Both the position numbers and the translations under genes were made by a program. The notes below the pieces were generated by a model that was given only the letters and a program-made list of their open reading frames with translations, was not told where the DNA came from and did not search any database. From Caldilineaceae bacterium (GTDB taxonomy: Bacteria > Chloroflexota > Anaerolineae > Caldilineales > Caldilineaceae), in assembly GCA_022821545.1 (NCBI GenBank), contig JAJEDJ010000004.1:62001-126000 (forward strand): a stretch of 64,000 nucleotides of DNA. Reading direction: 5' to 3'. Of this stretch, positions 51,154 to 60,010 are shown one piece after another; the stretch's first letter is position 1, and every line of letters begins with the position of its first letter.

Positions 51154-51289
51154 AGACGTAACTTGCGTAGGGTGAGGAGCGGGCGTTTTCCACTCTTCGA
51201 TTGGCCGTTGCCGAGTGCCTAGACCACGGGATTCAACGACGGCCAAAGTTGCTCTTTGGCGCTCACCCCTTCGCGCTCACTGCTCCCGA

Positions 51290-52546
51290 TCAGCGATCTT
51301 TCCAGGGCGGCGCCGGGTAGTTCAGTTCGGCAACGGCGGCGTTGGAGGGCGCCACGACCAGGATTTCACCGTCCTGGATCTGGATTGCCCCCATCGGTTT
51401 GCCGGCGTTGCGGCCCTTTTCATCGAAGTTGATGGGGCCGTAGAAAGTGACCACGTCCAGGCTGCGCAGCGCTGCACGTACAGCGTCGGTGTCCAGCGAG
51501 GCGGCCTGCTCGATGGCGATGTGCAGCGCCAGCGCGGTGGCAGTCGACTCCGCGGCCTGGTAGGTGGGCGGCTCGCCCCACAGATCTTCGTAGCGCGCCG
51601 CGTACTCGGCGGCGGTGCCGAGGTAGTCGTCGGCGTAGCTCATCGACGCCTCCCACTGCGTCGGGCCAATGACATATTCGGTATCGACGCCGACTTCTTC
51701 GATCAGTTTCGGATTGCTGGGGCCGACGGTGATCACCATGGCCTTGGGGTTGAAGTCCAGCTCTTTGGCCGCCCGAATGAAGAGAACGGCGTCGTTAAAA
51801 TGACCGCCGCCCACGAAAATATCGGGGTCCAGCTCCTTGAACTTTGACATGATACCGCTAACGTCGGCCACGTTCACGGGATAAGTTTCGACGCCTAACA
51901 CCTCAAGCCCATACTCTGCGGCCCAGTGCTGGGCTCCATTGGCCACACTGGTGGGGAATGCGGTGTCCTCGTAGGCAATGACGACTGTTCGGGCTCCTTT
52001 CGCGGCCAGCATCTGCAGAGCAGACCGTGTGTAGTTACCCGCTGGCGTCAAGACTGCAAACAGGTTCTGGAAGCCCCGTTCGAAGAGCGGTTCGGCGGCG
52101 CCGTTGCCCTCGATCATGATTTTGTCGTACTTTTCGGCAATCGCGCTGGCGCTTTGGGTCAGGAATGAGCTGTAGGGTCCCAGGAGGAAGTCGACGCGGT
52201 CCTCGTTGATCAACTTTTCAACGAGGCGGGCGGCCGTATCGGGGTCCCCCTCATCGTCGTACATGATCAGCTCGATCTTATAGCGATCGTCGCCGACCTT
52301 GATGCCACCGTATTCGTTATTCACCCAGTCCAGCCAAAGGCCGTACCCCTGACGGGTGTCTTTGCCCTCGCGGGAAAATTTGCCGGTTTCGCTGACGGCG
52401 GCGCCAAGGTAGATGATCTTCTCCCCATCTGCGGAAGGAGCGGCCGCGGCCGGCTCGTCCACCGGCGCGGGCGGCGCCAAGGCACAGGCCGTCAGCAGAA
52501 GAGACGTTATCAGAAGTAACAAGAGTTGCGACAGGATGTTACGCAT
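51290..52546 (-). CDS. livK: Branched-chain amino-acid-type substrate-binding lipoprotein
   Basis: The 418-residue product starts with a signal sequence and lipobox LLTAC (Cys21). The mature part is a type I periplasmic-binding fold of the Peripla_BP_6 class: IIYLGAAVSETGKFSREGKD, GYGLWLDWVNNEYGGIKVGD, DRVDFLLGPYSSFLTQSASA, RTVVIAYEDTAFPTSVANGA and YAARYEDLWGEPPTYQAAES. A GGAGGAGG site precedes the ATG. It heads the liv operon under a strong promoter at 52606-52635. Many relatives bind ligands other than branched-chain amino acids, for example amides, urea or short peptides, so specificity is open and the symbol marks position in the operon. Confidence 0.92.
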   Translation of the reverse strand: MRNILSQLLLLLITSLLLTACALAPPAPVDEPAAAAPSADGEKIIYLGAAVSETGKFSREGKDTRQGYGLWLDWVNNEYGGIKVGDDRYKIELIMYDDEGDPDTAARLVEKLINEDRVDFLLGPYSSFLTQSASAIAEKYDKIMIEGNGAAEPLFERGFQNLFAVLTPAGNYTRSALQMLAAKGARTVVIAYEDTAFPTSVANGAQHWAAEYGLEVLGVETYPVNVADVSGIMSKFKELDPDIFVGGGHFNDAVLFIRAAKELDFNPKAMVITVGPSNPKLIEEVGVDTEYVIGPTQWEASMSYADDYLGTAAEYAARYEDLWGEPPTYQAAESTATALALHIAIEQAASLDTDAVRAALRSLDVVTFYGPINFDEKGRNAGKPMGAIQIQDGEILVVAPSNAAVAELNYPAPPWKDR

Positions 52547-52605
52547 TTTTCCTCCTCCATCGACCCCCAGTACGGGTCAACACGAATACATCATCTGTGA
52601 AAGTG

Positions 52606-52635
52606 ATGATACTGTAATGGTTTTCCCGCTGTCAA
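52606..52635 (-). promoter_or_regulatory. Predicted strong sigma70-type promoter of the liv operon
   Basis: On the minus strand a perfect -35 TTGACA (52630-52635) and -10 TATCAT (52606-52611) are 18 bases apart. An inverted repeat ATCATC/GATGAT (52590-52595 and 52605-52610) overlaps the -10 and the start of transcription, a possible repressor site. Confidence 0.65.
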
Positions 52636-52692
52636 AAAAAGGCGTTGCAGGCGCCATGCAGATGCCAGGCATCCGAACGGATCATCCGGTGT

Positions 52693-52722
52693 TTGCTGCA
52701 TTCAAAAAAGCAGTGCTACAAT
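52693..52722 (+). promoter_or_regulatory. Predicted sigma70-type promoter of the DUF1385 gene
   Basis: TTGCTG (52693-52698) and TACAAT (52717-52722) are 18 bases apart on the plus strand. Transcription would start near 52729, giving a leader of about 140 bases before the proposed GTG at 52868. The rest of the 321-base divergent spacer (52547-52867) holds no other feature I can support. Confidence 0.5.
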
Positions 52723-52867
52723 CACTTTCTCTGTGAGTTGCCTCGCCCAGGAGGTCGAGGCAGCGGTTTCGGACAATTCTTATGCGGAAGCGGGCAACCA
52801 CCGCTTTCGATTCAACACTGGGGAGCGGTGGCCAAAGTGCTGCCGCTTCGCCAAATGGGCACGACTT

Positions 52868-53857
52868 GTGAGCAAACAATACTACGGCGGCCAAGCTGTC
52901 ATTGAAGGCGTGATGATGCGAGGCCGCAAGGCGATGTCGATTGCCGTGCGTAACGCGCAGGGTACGATCGTGATCCACGAGGAGCCGCTCACGGCCAGGA
53001 TCTATACGCGCAAGTGGGGGCAGTGGCCGTTCGTACGGGGGCTGGCGCTGCTGTGGGATGCGCTTGGGCTGGGGATGCGGGCGCTGATGTGGAGCGCGGA
53101 CGTAGCGATGCAGGAGGATGACGCCGAGGAGCAGGTCGAGTTTTCCGGCCCTGTGGCGTGGACGACGATCGCGACGAGTCTCGCGTTTGCGGTGGCGATT
53201 TTCTTTTTGGTTCCCACCTTGGCCAGCCGCTGGTTTGCCGGCTTCTTTGAACACAATCCCTATCTCGACGCAGTGGCCGAAGGCGGTATCCGCCTGGTTC
53301 TGTTTGTGGTCTATCTGTGGGCGATCAGCCTATTGCCCGACATCCGACGCGTGTTCGCGTATCACGGCGCGGAGCACAAGGCGATCAACGCTTACGAGGC
53401 CGGCGCGAGACTTACGATAGACAGTGTACAGAAGTACAGTGTACAGCATGTACGTTGCGGGACCAGCTTCCTACTTTACGTGCTTGTGATCAGCATTCTC
53501 CTTTTCGCCCCTCTCACCTTTGCCTGGATCGAGTACCCCTGGCTGGCGTTACTTCTGCGTTTTGTCACCCGTCTGCTGCTGGTCCCACTGGTTGCCGCGA
53601 TCTCCTATGAGATAATCCGTTTCAGTGCCAATCACGCCGAAAACCCGCTGATGCGGCTGCTGATTGCGCCGGGTCTTCTGCTCCAACGCATAACCACCCG
53701 CGCGCCGGACAATTCAATGGTCGAATGTGCGATTGCCGCCCTGATCCCGGTGCTGGCTGCCGATGGTATTGAGGGCGTCCCGCCGGCGCGTCCAGAGGAG
53801 TCCGACGAGGAAAGGGCAGACGCAGCGCGCGCGTACGGCGAAGCGGCAGCGGATTAG
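52868..53857 (+). CDS. DUF1385 (YqhQ-type) membrane protein
   Basis: The product is 329 residues from GTG 52868; 45 codons further upstream are open but not conserved in character. It begins with the family hallmark [20 protein letters not shown]. Later hallmarks are [17 protein letters not shown] and [20 protein letters not shown], with about four membrane helices between and around them ([57 protein letters not shown]). The biochemical role is unknown. A segment near 53419-53450 has three direct GTACAG(T/C) repeats within the coding frame. The gene stands alone between divergent liv genes and the convergent tubulin-like operon. Confidence 0.9.
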   Translation: MSKQYYGGQAVIEGVMMRGRKAMSIAVRNAQGTIVIHEEPLTARIYTRKWGQWPFVRGLALLWDALGLGMRALMWSADVAMQEDDAEEQVEFSGPVAWTTIATSLAFAVAIFFLVPTLASRWFAGFFEHNPYLDAVAEGGIRLVLFVVYLWAISLLPDIRRVFAYHGAEHKAINAYEAGARLTIDSVQKYSVQHVRCGTSFLLYVLVISILLFAPLTFAWIEYPWLALLLRFVTRLLLVPLVAAISYEIIRFSANHAENPLMRLLIAPGLLLQRITTRAPDNSMVECAIAALIPVLAADGIEGVPPARPEESDEERADAARAYGEAAAD

Positions 53858-53944
53858 CTGACTGCAGTCACCCCGGTTATTTGATTTCGAACTCTGTTCT
53901 CAACTGAAAAGAGCTTTAGCAGGCTGCGCGCGGCGCTGTAGCGG

Positions 53945-56900
53945 CTATGACCAGGCGGAGCGGGAGTTGCGCGGGTCCTGCTGGTTATACATTTCTGCGT
54001 GGATGGCGTCCGTTAGCAGGATCTGCTGGCGTGAGGCGCTGTCCATCCGGCCCAACTCGGTCAGATAGCGAGTCATGCTTCCCAGGTCTCTTAGCTCAAG
54101 ACCGTGCAGAGTGCGGACGAAGGCGATCTGAAAGGGATTGCCGGTCAACAGACGGGGGATGCGCAGGCTCTGCATAACGTCTTCGGTCAGGTCGCTGTCG
54201 GGGTCGCCGGATACCGCTGCGAACTCCACCGGCAGCCCATGCGCCGCAAGCCGGTCCGATACGTCGTAGTTGGCAGAGGGCTTGGCGGCATTCCACATAG
54301 TTTCCAGATAGCGCAGGGCGGCGGTAGAGACCGGTGTGAACTCCCCGTCCGGATTGAGAGAGGCAAGACCCTCTGCCGAGGTCGTGTCGCGCCAGAGCAG
54401 ATGCTCGAGATTGTATTCCTGCGCTCGCTCGCGCAGGAATGCCTTGCGCGCCATTTCGGTCTCACTGTCGAGCGCGGCCCGGCCACCGCCCTGCTCCTGT
54501 TCGGGGAGGGCTGTCTGGCTCTCGCCAGCGGCAGCCTGAGCGCTCTCGCGAACATGAGAAGCCAGAATACCTTCAAGAGGGCGGGACGACACTTCCCGGC
54601 CGGTGAACAGCGCAGCCAGCCGTTCGAGACGTTGGGGCGCTGTCCAGTTGGCGCGCAGGCGCCCTTCCCCACCCCTGTAGCCGGCGGCGGAATGGGGAGG
54701 TCCAGCCGCCTGGATTCCGGCATGAACATCCTGGCGGCCGCGCATGAAGGCCAGGCAGCGTTCCCACATATTCTGGCTTAGATGGGGTCGGTACAGATGG
54801 GATGTGATCGCATCTTCCGGCGGGAGGGGCGGCATCTTTTCACTGACGGACCAGTCCTGTAAAGACCGGCAGGTCTGTTCAAGAACACTGTCCATCTGTT
54901 TGAGCATCTGTTCCAGATGATCGTGAACACGGCCCAGCCCCCGCCACACGCTGTCCTGCAGACGGGAGGTCAGTTCGGAACAGGCCAGATTGACCCGTTC
55001 GCGCCGCAGCTTCTGCACGCGCTGCGCCCGCCTCCGATAGGAGGTGGTCGCGCCGAGAAACGCGCCGATCATCAGCCCGATAAATGTGGCGGCGTTGGCT
55101 TCGTTGCCGATGAAGTCGACGACTGCGTCCAGAGACGCGCCGGTCATCAGCTGTGTGATCACGGAGGGATCGTTTTGCCCGGCGACGAAATCGTCCGCAT
55201 TGCCGACCAACCCGGAGCCGAACAGGTAGAGCAGTGTCAGCAGAACGATACCGCTCAGCAGCCCAATCACTCGCGTCAATGATCCGAACAGAGATGGTTT
55301 GTCGGCGAGCGTGCGACGATAGCGGTTGCGCCAGTCGCGCAGCTCCAACTGTCGTTCAACCCGGTTTGCATCGGCAGGCGTAAAGGCGGCGGCGTCCCCT
55401 GCTGCCAGTGACGGCCCAAGTCGTTCCTGCTCCAGTTCGAACAGCCACTGGTGGAGTTGGCGCCGCGCATGCAGAAGTCCTGACGGCTCGGAGCTAATCA
55501 GTGAGATCAGGTGGGCGCGCATCTGCTGCGCGACGGCCGGCAGGAAGCGGTTGTCGGTGGGGTTGACGGGTAGGCCGTCTTCGTCCAGGGCGGCCAGTCC
55601 CCAAGCCGTATCCAGAGCGGCGGCGCCGAAATCCTCTTCAGACTGGGCCAGCACACTCTGGAACTGATTGTCGAAGGCGGCCTGCCAGCGGACCGGATTG
55701 AGACCGCGCAGCTTACGCGCCGTCGCTGACGGCAGCACGTATCCCGAATGGACTGTGAGATCCTGGATCGTCTCGGGACTCAGCTCCTTGAACAGGTCGG
55801 GCATCTGCCCGATGAGCCGGTTCAGTGCCTGATGCGAGGTTGCCCCCAAATGCTGCAGCGAGGCCAGTGGCTCCAAGTGGTTGGCAGTGCCGGTCGAGTG
55901 TGGGCCGGCGGCGGGTGAACCGTCAGCGCTTCCAGGCTGCAGCAGGACCTGCTCGCGCACGAGCCGCTTGCCCTCATGCTGCTGCGCGGCCCGGAAGATA
56001 TAGTCCAGCGGCACATGATCTGCGGCTGCGCCGAGCAGGCTGTAGGGCCGTTCACCGGCGTTGCGCAGATCAATACCGACCTGTTCATCAATGTAGGCGG
56101 CTCCGTCGGCGGCGATGAGGGCCTGAAGGGTGTTGCCAACGAGGACGGAGAGTTCATAGCTGTTGCGGGCCAGGCCTTGATTGCTCTTTTCCCGGTCAAC
56201 CAGATAGATGCGGTCGAAGAGCGGTCGCCCCAGCCACTCCTCCGGAAGCGTGTTCCGTGCCTTGGAGTCTTTCCAGATGGAAGAGATGACCTGTTTGAGG
56301 TTGGCGCGGCGCAGGCCGGTGAACGCCTCCAATTCGGCCAGTGCCGCGTAGCAGGAGGCGTCTTCGATAGTGCGGTTGGCGTCGGTGGCGTAGCTGCCGG
56401 CGGCGAAGATGCCGACGACCTGAGCGATGTGACGCTGGCCCAGATAGTTAAGATGGTGCGCGATCGTTGGCCAGATCAGGGCCGATGTCAACGGTTCATA
56501 GAGTGGTGCAATCACATACAGTGTCGTCTGTACAAAGGGGTCGCCGGGAACCAGGGTGTCGGCGCGGATGGGATCGATGATATTGGAGGCGACCAGATGG
56601 GCGATGCTGCCGCCGTCGTTGATCGCGGCGCGAAATGCATGCCGCCGCGTTGGCGTATCAGACGGTGCTGTGGGCGATGCAGAGGGGTTTTCTGCGCTGA
56701 CGGGAACACCGCCGGTGTCAGCGTCCTTGTTTGATCTGCGGAATGGCCAGGGCAGGCCCCTGCGCGAAGGTTTAGCGGCTGTGGGCGAGTCGCCCGCTGA
56801 CCCAGGTGGGTACGGGGGAGATTGTTCCGCCTGCCATTGGAGCGGGTGCAGCGCGTCTGCGGCCGACGCCAGCAAAAGGCTGGCCCGCCGCTGGCTCGTT

Positions 56901-57238
56901 GCCCGACGCCAGTGGTTGGTGGTCTGCGGCAGTTCAGGAACGGCAGGGGGCGGCGACCGCATCAGTTCGGTGAGCAGCCGTTCGAGATAGAAAGGCGGAA
57001 GACGGTTGTCACGCAGGGTGAACAGATTAAGAGCAATCTCGTCCTGATGATTGAGTTGATCGGACGGCAGGAGGGCGGCAAAGCGGGTGATGCGCGTCAG
57101 ATCGGGACCGTCAACGCCGGTAGCATTACGCTGTTCCTGGGCGGAGTGCAGGCGCGGCGCCAAATGGAGCATCGTCTGCAGGCCCCATCCACCAAGACAT
57201 AGTATTGCAGCTCGGCTGCGGGTTGCGCCGGGAATCAT
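53945..57238 (-). CDS. Membrane-spanning tubulin/FtsZ-like homologue with destroyed GTP-binding loop
   Basis: The 1097-residue product aligns in segments with the tubulin-like protein encoded just upstream. LCLGGWGLQTML (13-24) matches VGVGGMGTNAV; YVIAPLYEPLTSALIWPTIA (241-260) sits where the partner has the GGTGAG loop; IAQVVGIFAAG (271-281) matches ARVVGIFFLPD; EDASCYAALAELEAFTG (292-308) matches ANAYAALKELNYF; and FDRIYLVDREKSNQGLARNS (341-360) matches FDFIFLVGRTNRDGRSLARK. The glycine-rich phosphate loop is lost, so GTP binding is doubtful. A Pro/Ser-rich insertion (about 138-200) and two membrane helices (about 654-676 and 708-727) are extra. It may be a membrane-embedded, non-hydrolysing partner. 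The start has a weak ribosome-binding site. Confidence 0.75.
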   Translation of the reverse strand: MIPGATRSRAAILCLGGWGLQTMLHLAPRLHSAQEQRNATGVDGPDLTRITRFAALLPSDQLNHQDEIALNLFTLRDNRLPPFYLERLLTELMRSPPPAVPELPQTTNHWRRATSQRRASLLLASAADALHPLQWQAEQSPPYPPGSAGDSPTAAKPSRRGLPWPFRRSNKDADTGGVPVSAENPSASPTAPSDTPTRRHAFRAAINDGGSIAHLVASNIIDPIRADTLVPGDPFVQTTLYVIAPLYEPLTSALIWPTIAHHLNYLGQRHIAQVVGIFAAGSYATDANRTIEDASCYAALAELEAFTGLRRANLKQVISSIWKDSKARNTLPEEWLGRPLFDRIYLVDREKSNQGLARNSYELSVLVGNTLQALIAADGAAYIDEQVGIDLRNAGERPYSLLGAAADHVPLDYIFRAAQQHEGKRLVREQVLLQPGSADGSPAAGPHSTGTANHLEPLASLQHLGATSHQALNRLIGQMPDLFKELSPETIQDLTVHSGYVLPSATARKLRGLNPVRWQAAFDNQFQSVLAQSEEDFGAAALDTAWGLAALDEDGLPVNPTDNRFLPAVAQQMRAHLISLISSEPSGLLHARRQLHQWLFELEQERLGPSLAAGDAAAFTPADANRVERQLELRDWRNRYRRTLADKPSLFGSLTRVIGLLSGIVLLTLLYLFGSGLVGNADDFVAGQNDPSVITQLMTGASLDAVVDFIGNEANAATFIGLMIGAFLGATTSYRRRAQRVQKLRRERVNLACSELTSRLQDSVWRGLGRVHDHLEQMLKQMDSVLEQTCRSLQDWSVSEKMPPLPPEDAITSHLYRPHLSQNMWERCLAFMRGRQDVHAGIQAAGPPHSAAGYRGGEGRLRANWTAPQRLERLAALFTGREVSSRPLEGILASHVRESAQAAAGESQTALPEQEQGGGRAALDSETEMARKAFLRERAQEYNLEHLLWRDTTSAEGLASLNPDGEFTPVSTAALRYLETMWNAAKPSANYDVSDRLAAHGLPVEFAAVSGDPDSDLTEDVMQSLRIPRLLTGNPFQIAFVRTLHGLELRDLGSMTRYLTELGRMDSASRQQILLTDAIHAEMYNQQDPRNSRSAWS

Positions 57239-57364
57239 TGGCAGTTTCTGGTTCAGGTTTTGGTTGCCGGGTTGCGTACGGCGCTAAGTGACCTATTTTA
57301 TAACAGATTGCCGGGGCCGGTACAGGTTGACCGATCTACGGCAGGAATGGACGTCAAACCAAAG

Positions 57365-59842
57365 CTAGAGATCATTTTCGGTGATTTCGGGCAAGTCGAC
57401 CCAGGCGGGATGGAGATGAAACTCCTCGCGGGCGGGGAAATCGAGTTTGTTTTCATATTGTGCCCGAAACTCGTCCAGGCGGTCGATAAGCGTCACTGGC
57501 AGGCCGTGGACGATCCAGACGGCGTCCATGCGTCCGGTGTCGCCGGTGGGTACCCATTTCAAGTCCTCCTGCCCGACCATCGCCATCGCCAACTGGGCAT
57601 CGTCTTCGCGCGTTGACGGTGTGGCCGCCAGGCGGATGTGCTCCAGATTGCCGTCGTGAAAGCTGAAACGGTCCGAATCCCAGCGGATATAGGGGTTCAG
57701 ACGGTCCAGCCACTGCTGGACACGGTTGTTGGGCAGAGGCCGGGCCTGCTGGGTCTCTTGGCCATGTTGCACACCGATAATGTGACGGATGTCGACGCAC
57801 TGCAGAACCCTGCCCAGCAGCCCCCTTTCGGTGGTGATTGCGTTGGTGAGGTTCGCAAAGAGCTCCTCACCGCTGACCGCCTGTCCTAAGTTCAAAGCGC
57901 GGTCGATAACGGGCCCGAGCAGAACCTCCCAGTCGCTGGGGTAGACGACCTGAGCTGCGTTGCGATAGAAGTGTTGCAGATAGTCGCGCCCGACGGCGCC
58001 GGTTTCCAGCTCATAGTATGTATTGGTGCTGGCGGTGCCGTCGGAGATGCGGGGGTCGATGCGCTCGGCGGCCCGCCTTGCCGCATGATTGGCCCGGCCC
58101 AGCGCGCTGCCGGCATAGTCTATCTGTGAGCGGAAAAGTTCCCGCATCTGCGTTCCATATGCGAAGAGGCGCTCGACGAGGATTCGCTCCAGGATGTCGC
58201 GACGCTGGTGAAGACGGGAACGGGCCTTGCGCTGGCGCATGTCTCGGGCGCGGTCGCGGGCCTGGCGGGGGTTGAAGGCCGCGAGCATGAGGTCGCCCAG
58301 TCCGCCGGCAATCTGGCCGATCTGCTCGGCTGCGCCTCCTTGCTGGGCCAGCAAGGAGCGCCAACGGGCACGGTCCTCTTCCATGACCGGCTGGTTGTTC
58401 AGCAGGAAAAGTCTTTGTTTTATCAGCGATTCGTTGGGCGCGGTAGAGGGATTCAGCGGCGCCAGCAGGTCGGCCAGCAGCAGCGCGCCGCGCAGTCCTG
58501 TATCGAGGATCACCTGCCGAAAAGTTTCGTCGACCGCGGTCTTGAAACCGAGCCATGCGCCGCGTTGTTCCTCGACCTCCTCGGCCATCTCTTCCAGCCG
58601 GTCGTTGTCCAACGAGAGATAACGGGAGCGCATCCTGGCCAGGAGTCCCTGCCAGGCGGTGACAACCTTCTGGCGTGTCTGTGGGGAGACAGACTGGCGC
58701 GGGTCGTTGAGCTCCGGCCCGGCGGCCAGGCGCCGCATGCAGTCTGCGAGGAATGCCTGTTGCCAGAAGTTGACCAGCGACTCGTCCGGCGCGACGATCG
58801 CGGATGCGGCAAAGCTGCTGTAGACCAGGTAGTTACCCTTCGCCGGAGGCCGCTCGGTACGGCGGTCATTCACAACTTCGGCGGCGGCGACGCTGCCGGA
58901 CATGCGTTCGCGCACGACGTTCACCTCCAGCCCGAGAATTTCACTGCTCAGATGGCTGATGGCTGTGAGCTGGATCAGATGCGCGGCAAGGTTTTCGGCA
59001 TCGGCTTTGCGGGCCAGGCTGCGGCCGTCGCGGTTGGTACGCCCGACGAGAAATATAAAGTCGAACGGCGCGTAGGGTGTGTCGGGGAGCGCCCGCTGTT
59101 CGCTGGGATAGAGTTCCTGGAACTGCTGCGTTTCCTGGAAGTAGTTCAGTTCTTTGAGTGCGGCGTAAGCGTTGGCTTTGATGCGGCGGCGCTGCAGGTC
59201 GCTGTTGATCTCCTCTTCGAGCACGTCGGGCAGGAAGAAGATGCCGACGACGCGAGCGTTGCTGCGCACGAGGGCGCGCACGCGGTGCGCTACGTCCATA
59301 AACATGCCGGCGCCGGTACCGCCGCAGAGGCTGCTGACGACATAGACGAGCTGATAGTTGCTCATCACGGGAAAGCGGCGATTCTGAGCCATCTCCAGAT
59401 CGCGGATCTTGTCCAGGGCCGCGTATTTCGTCTCCAGCAGCCTTTTGAAGGTGACATAGTTGCGGAAGAAGGAGAGCCGCCCGATGGGCCGCAGCTGTTT
59501 GGCGCCGTTGTGGATATAGCCGAGCGGGATCGAGGGGTAGTCCCACCAGCGGGCGATTTCGGGATGATTTTCGAGGTTATCGACGAGGCGGGTTGCGTCA
59601 AATTTGCCCATGTAGGCCGATTCATCGGCGTAGAGGGGCTCCTGATCGAGCCGGTTGATCAGCGGTTCGGTATCCAGCGCCAGCAGTTGAATCATCGCCG
59701 GCAGCGTTTCGCCGCCCCAGGCTTTGCGCAGGCGCCGTTTGACCGCCCGCACAGCATTGGTGCCCATACCGCCTACGCCGACCACGAGGGTGGGATAAAT
59801 TGTCGGCTTTTCACTAATAAACGGCGCCCCGTTCTGCTCCAT
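57365..59842 (-). CDS. Tubulin/FtsZ-superfamily GTPase-like protein (Tubulin_2, FtsZ-like)
   Basis: The 825-residue product has both nucleotide-binding glycine motifs of the superfamily: the N-terminal loop VVGVGGMGTNAVRAVKRRL (20-38) and the tubulin signature SSLCGGTGAGMFMD (170-183, equivalent to GGGTGTG). ARVVGIFFLPDVL, NAYAALKELNYF (224-235) and DFIFLVGRTNRDG follow at the spacing expected for the GTPase domain. The remaining 500 residues are mostly helical (QARDRARDMRQRKARSRLHQ). This fits PF13809-type 'tubulin-like' proteins and the FtsZ-like families reported beside vWA genes and proposed to remodel membranes. GAAGGAAG precedes ATG 59842. It lies between a vWA gene and a degenerate paralogue on one strand, probably in one operon. 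Confidence 0.85.
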   Translation of the reverse strand: MEQNGAPFISEKPTIYPTLVVGVGGMGTNAVRAVKRRLRKAWGGETLPAMIQLLALDTEPLINRLDQEPLYADESAYMGKFDATRLVDNLENHPEIARWWDYPSIPLGYIHNGAKQLRPIGRLSFFRNYVTFKRLLETKYAALDKIRDLEMAQNRRFPVMSNYQLVYVVSSLCGGTGAGMFMDVAHRVRALVRSNARVVGIFFLPDVLEEEINSDLQRRRIKANAYAALKELNYFQETQQFQELYPSEQRALPDTPYAPFDFIFLVGRTNRDGRSLARKADAENLAAHLIQLTAISHLSSEILGLEVNVVRERMSGSVAAAEVVNDRRTERPPAKGNYLVYSSFAASAIVAPDESLVNFWQQAFLADCMRRLAAGPELNDPRQSVSPQTRQKVVTAWQGLLARMRSRYLSLDNDRLEEMAEEVEEQRGAWLGFKTAVDETFRQVILDTGLRGALLLADLLAPLNPSTAPNESLIKQRLFLLNNQPVMEEDRARWRSLLAQQGGAAEQIGQIAGGLGDLMLAAFNPRQARDRARDMRQRKARSRLHQRRDILERILVERLFAYGTQMRELFRSQIDYAGSALGRANHAARRAAERIDPRISDGTASTNTYYELETGAVGRDYLQHFYRNAAQVVYPSDWEVLLGPVIDRALNLGQAVSGEELFANLTNAITTERGLLGRVLQCVDIRHIIGVQHGQETQQARPLPNNRVQQWLDRLNPYIRWDSDRFSFHDGNLEHIRLAATPSTREDDAQLAMAMVGQEDLKWVPTGDTGRMDAVWIVHGLPVTLIDRLDEFRAQYENKLDFPAREEFHLHPAWVDLPEITENDL

Positions 59843-60010
59843 ATATGGCTTCCTTCTGAAACTCCATGTAGTCGGTTCTCAGTAGTCTGATCTCAGTATT
59901 CCGTCACTGCGCATGTTTGCGTAGCTTGCCAAGCCATCTGGTTACCGCCAACTGCCGAAGGATCTGAGGTCGGCGAAATGCTCCGACAGCAGCGCATAGA
60001 AAGACAGAGA
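59843..60010. other. Spacer between vWA and tubulin-like genes
   Basis: The 168-base gap holds a degenerate AGTxGTC-type repeat (59868-59895). No strong promoter or terminator is visible, so cotranscription of the three large genes is the simplest reading. Confidence 0.35.

Noticed and set aside
58208..59890. 560-codon plus-strand open frame opposite the tubulin-like gene
   Set aside because: It mirrors the codon pattern of the minus-strand gene and has no recognisable domain or ribosome-binding site.
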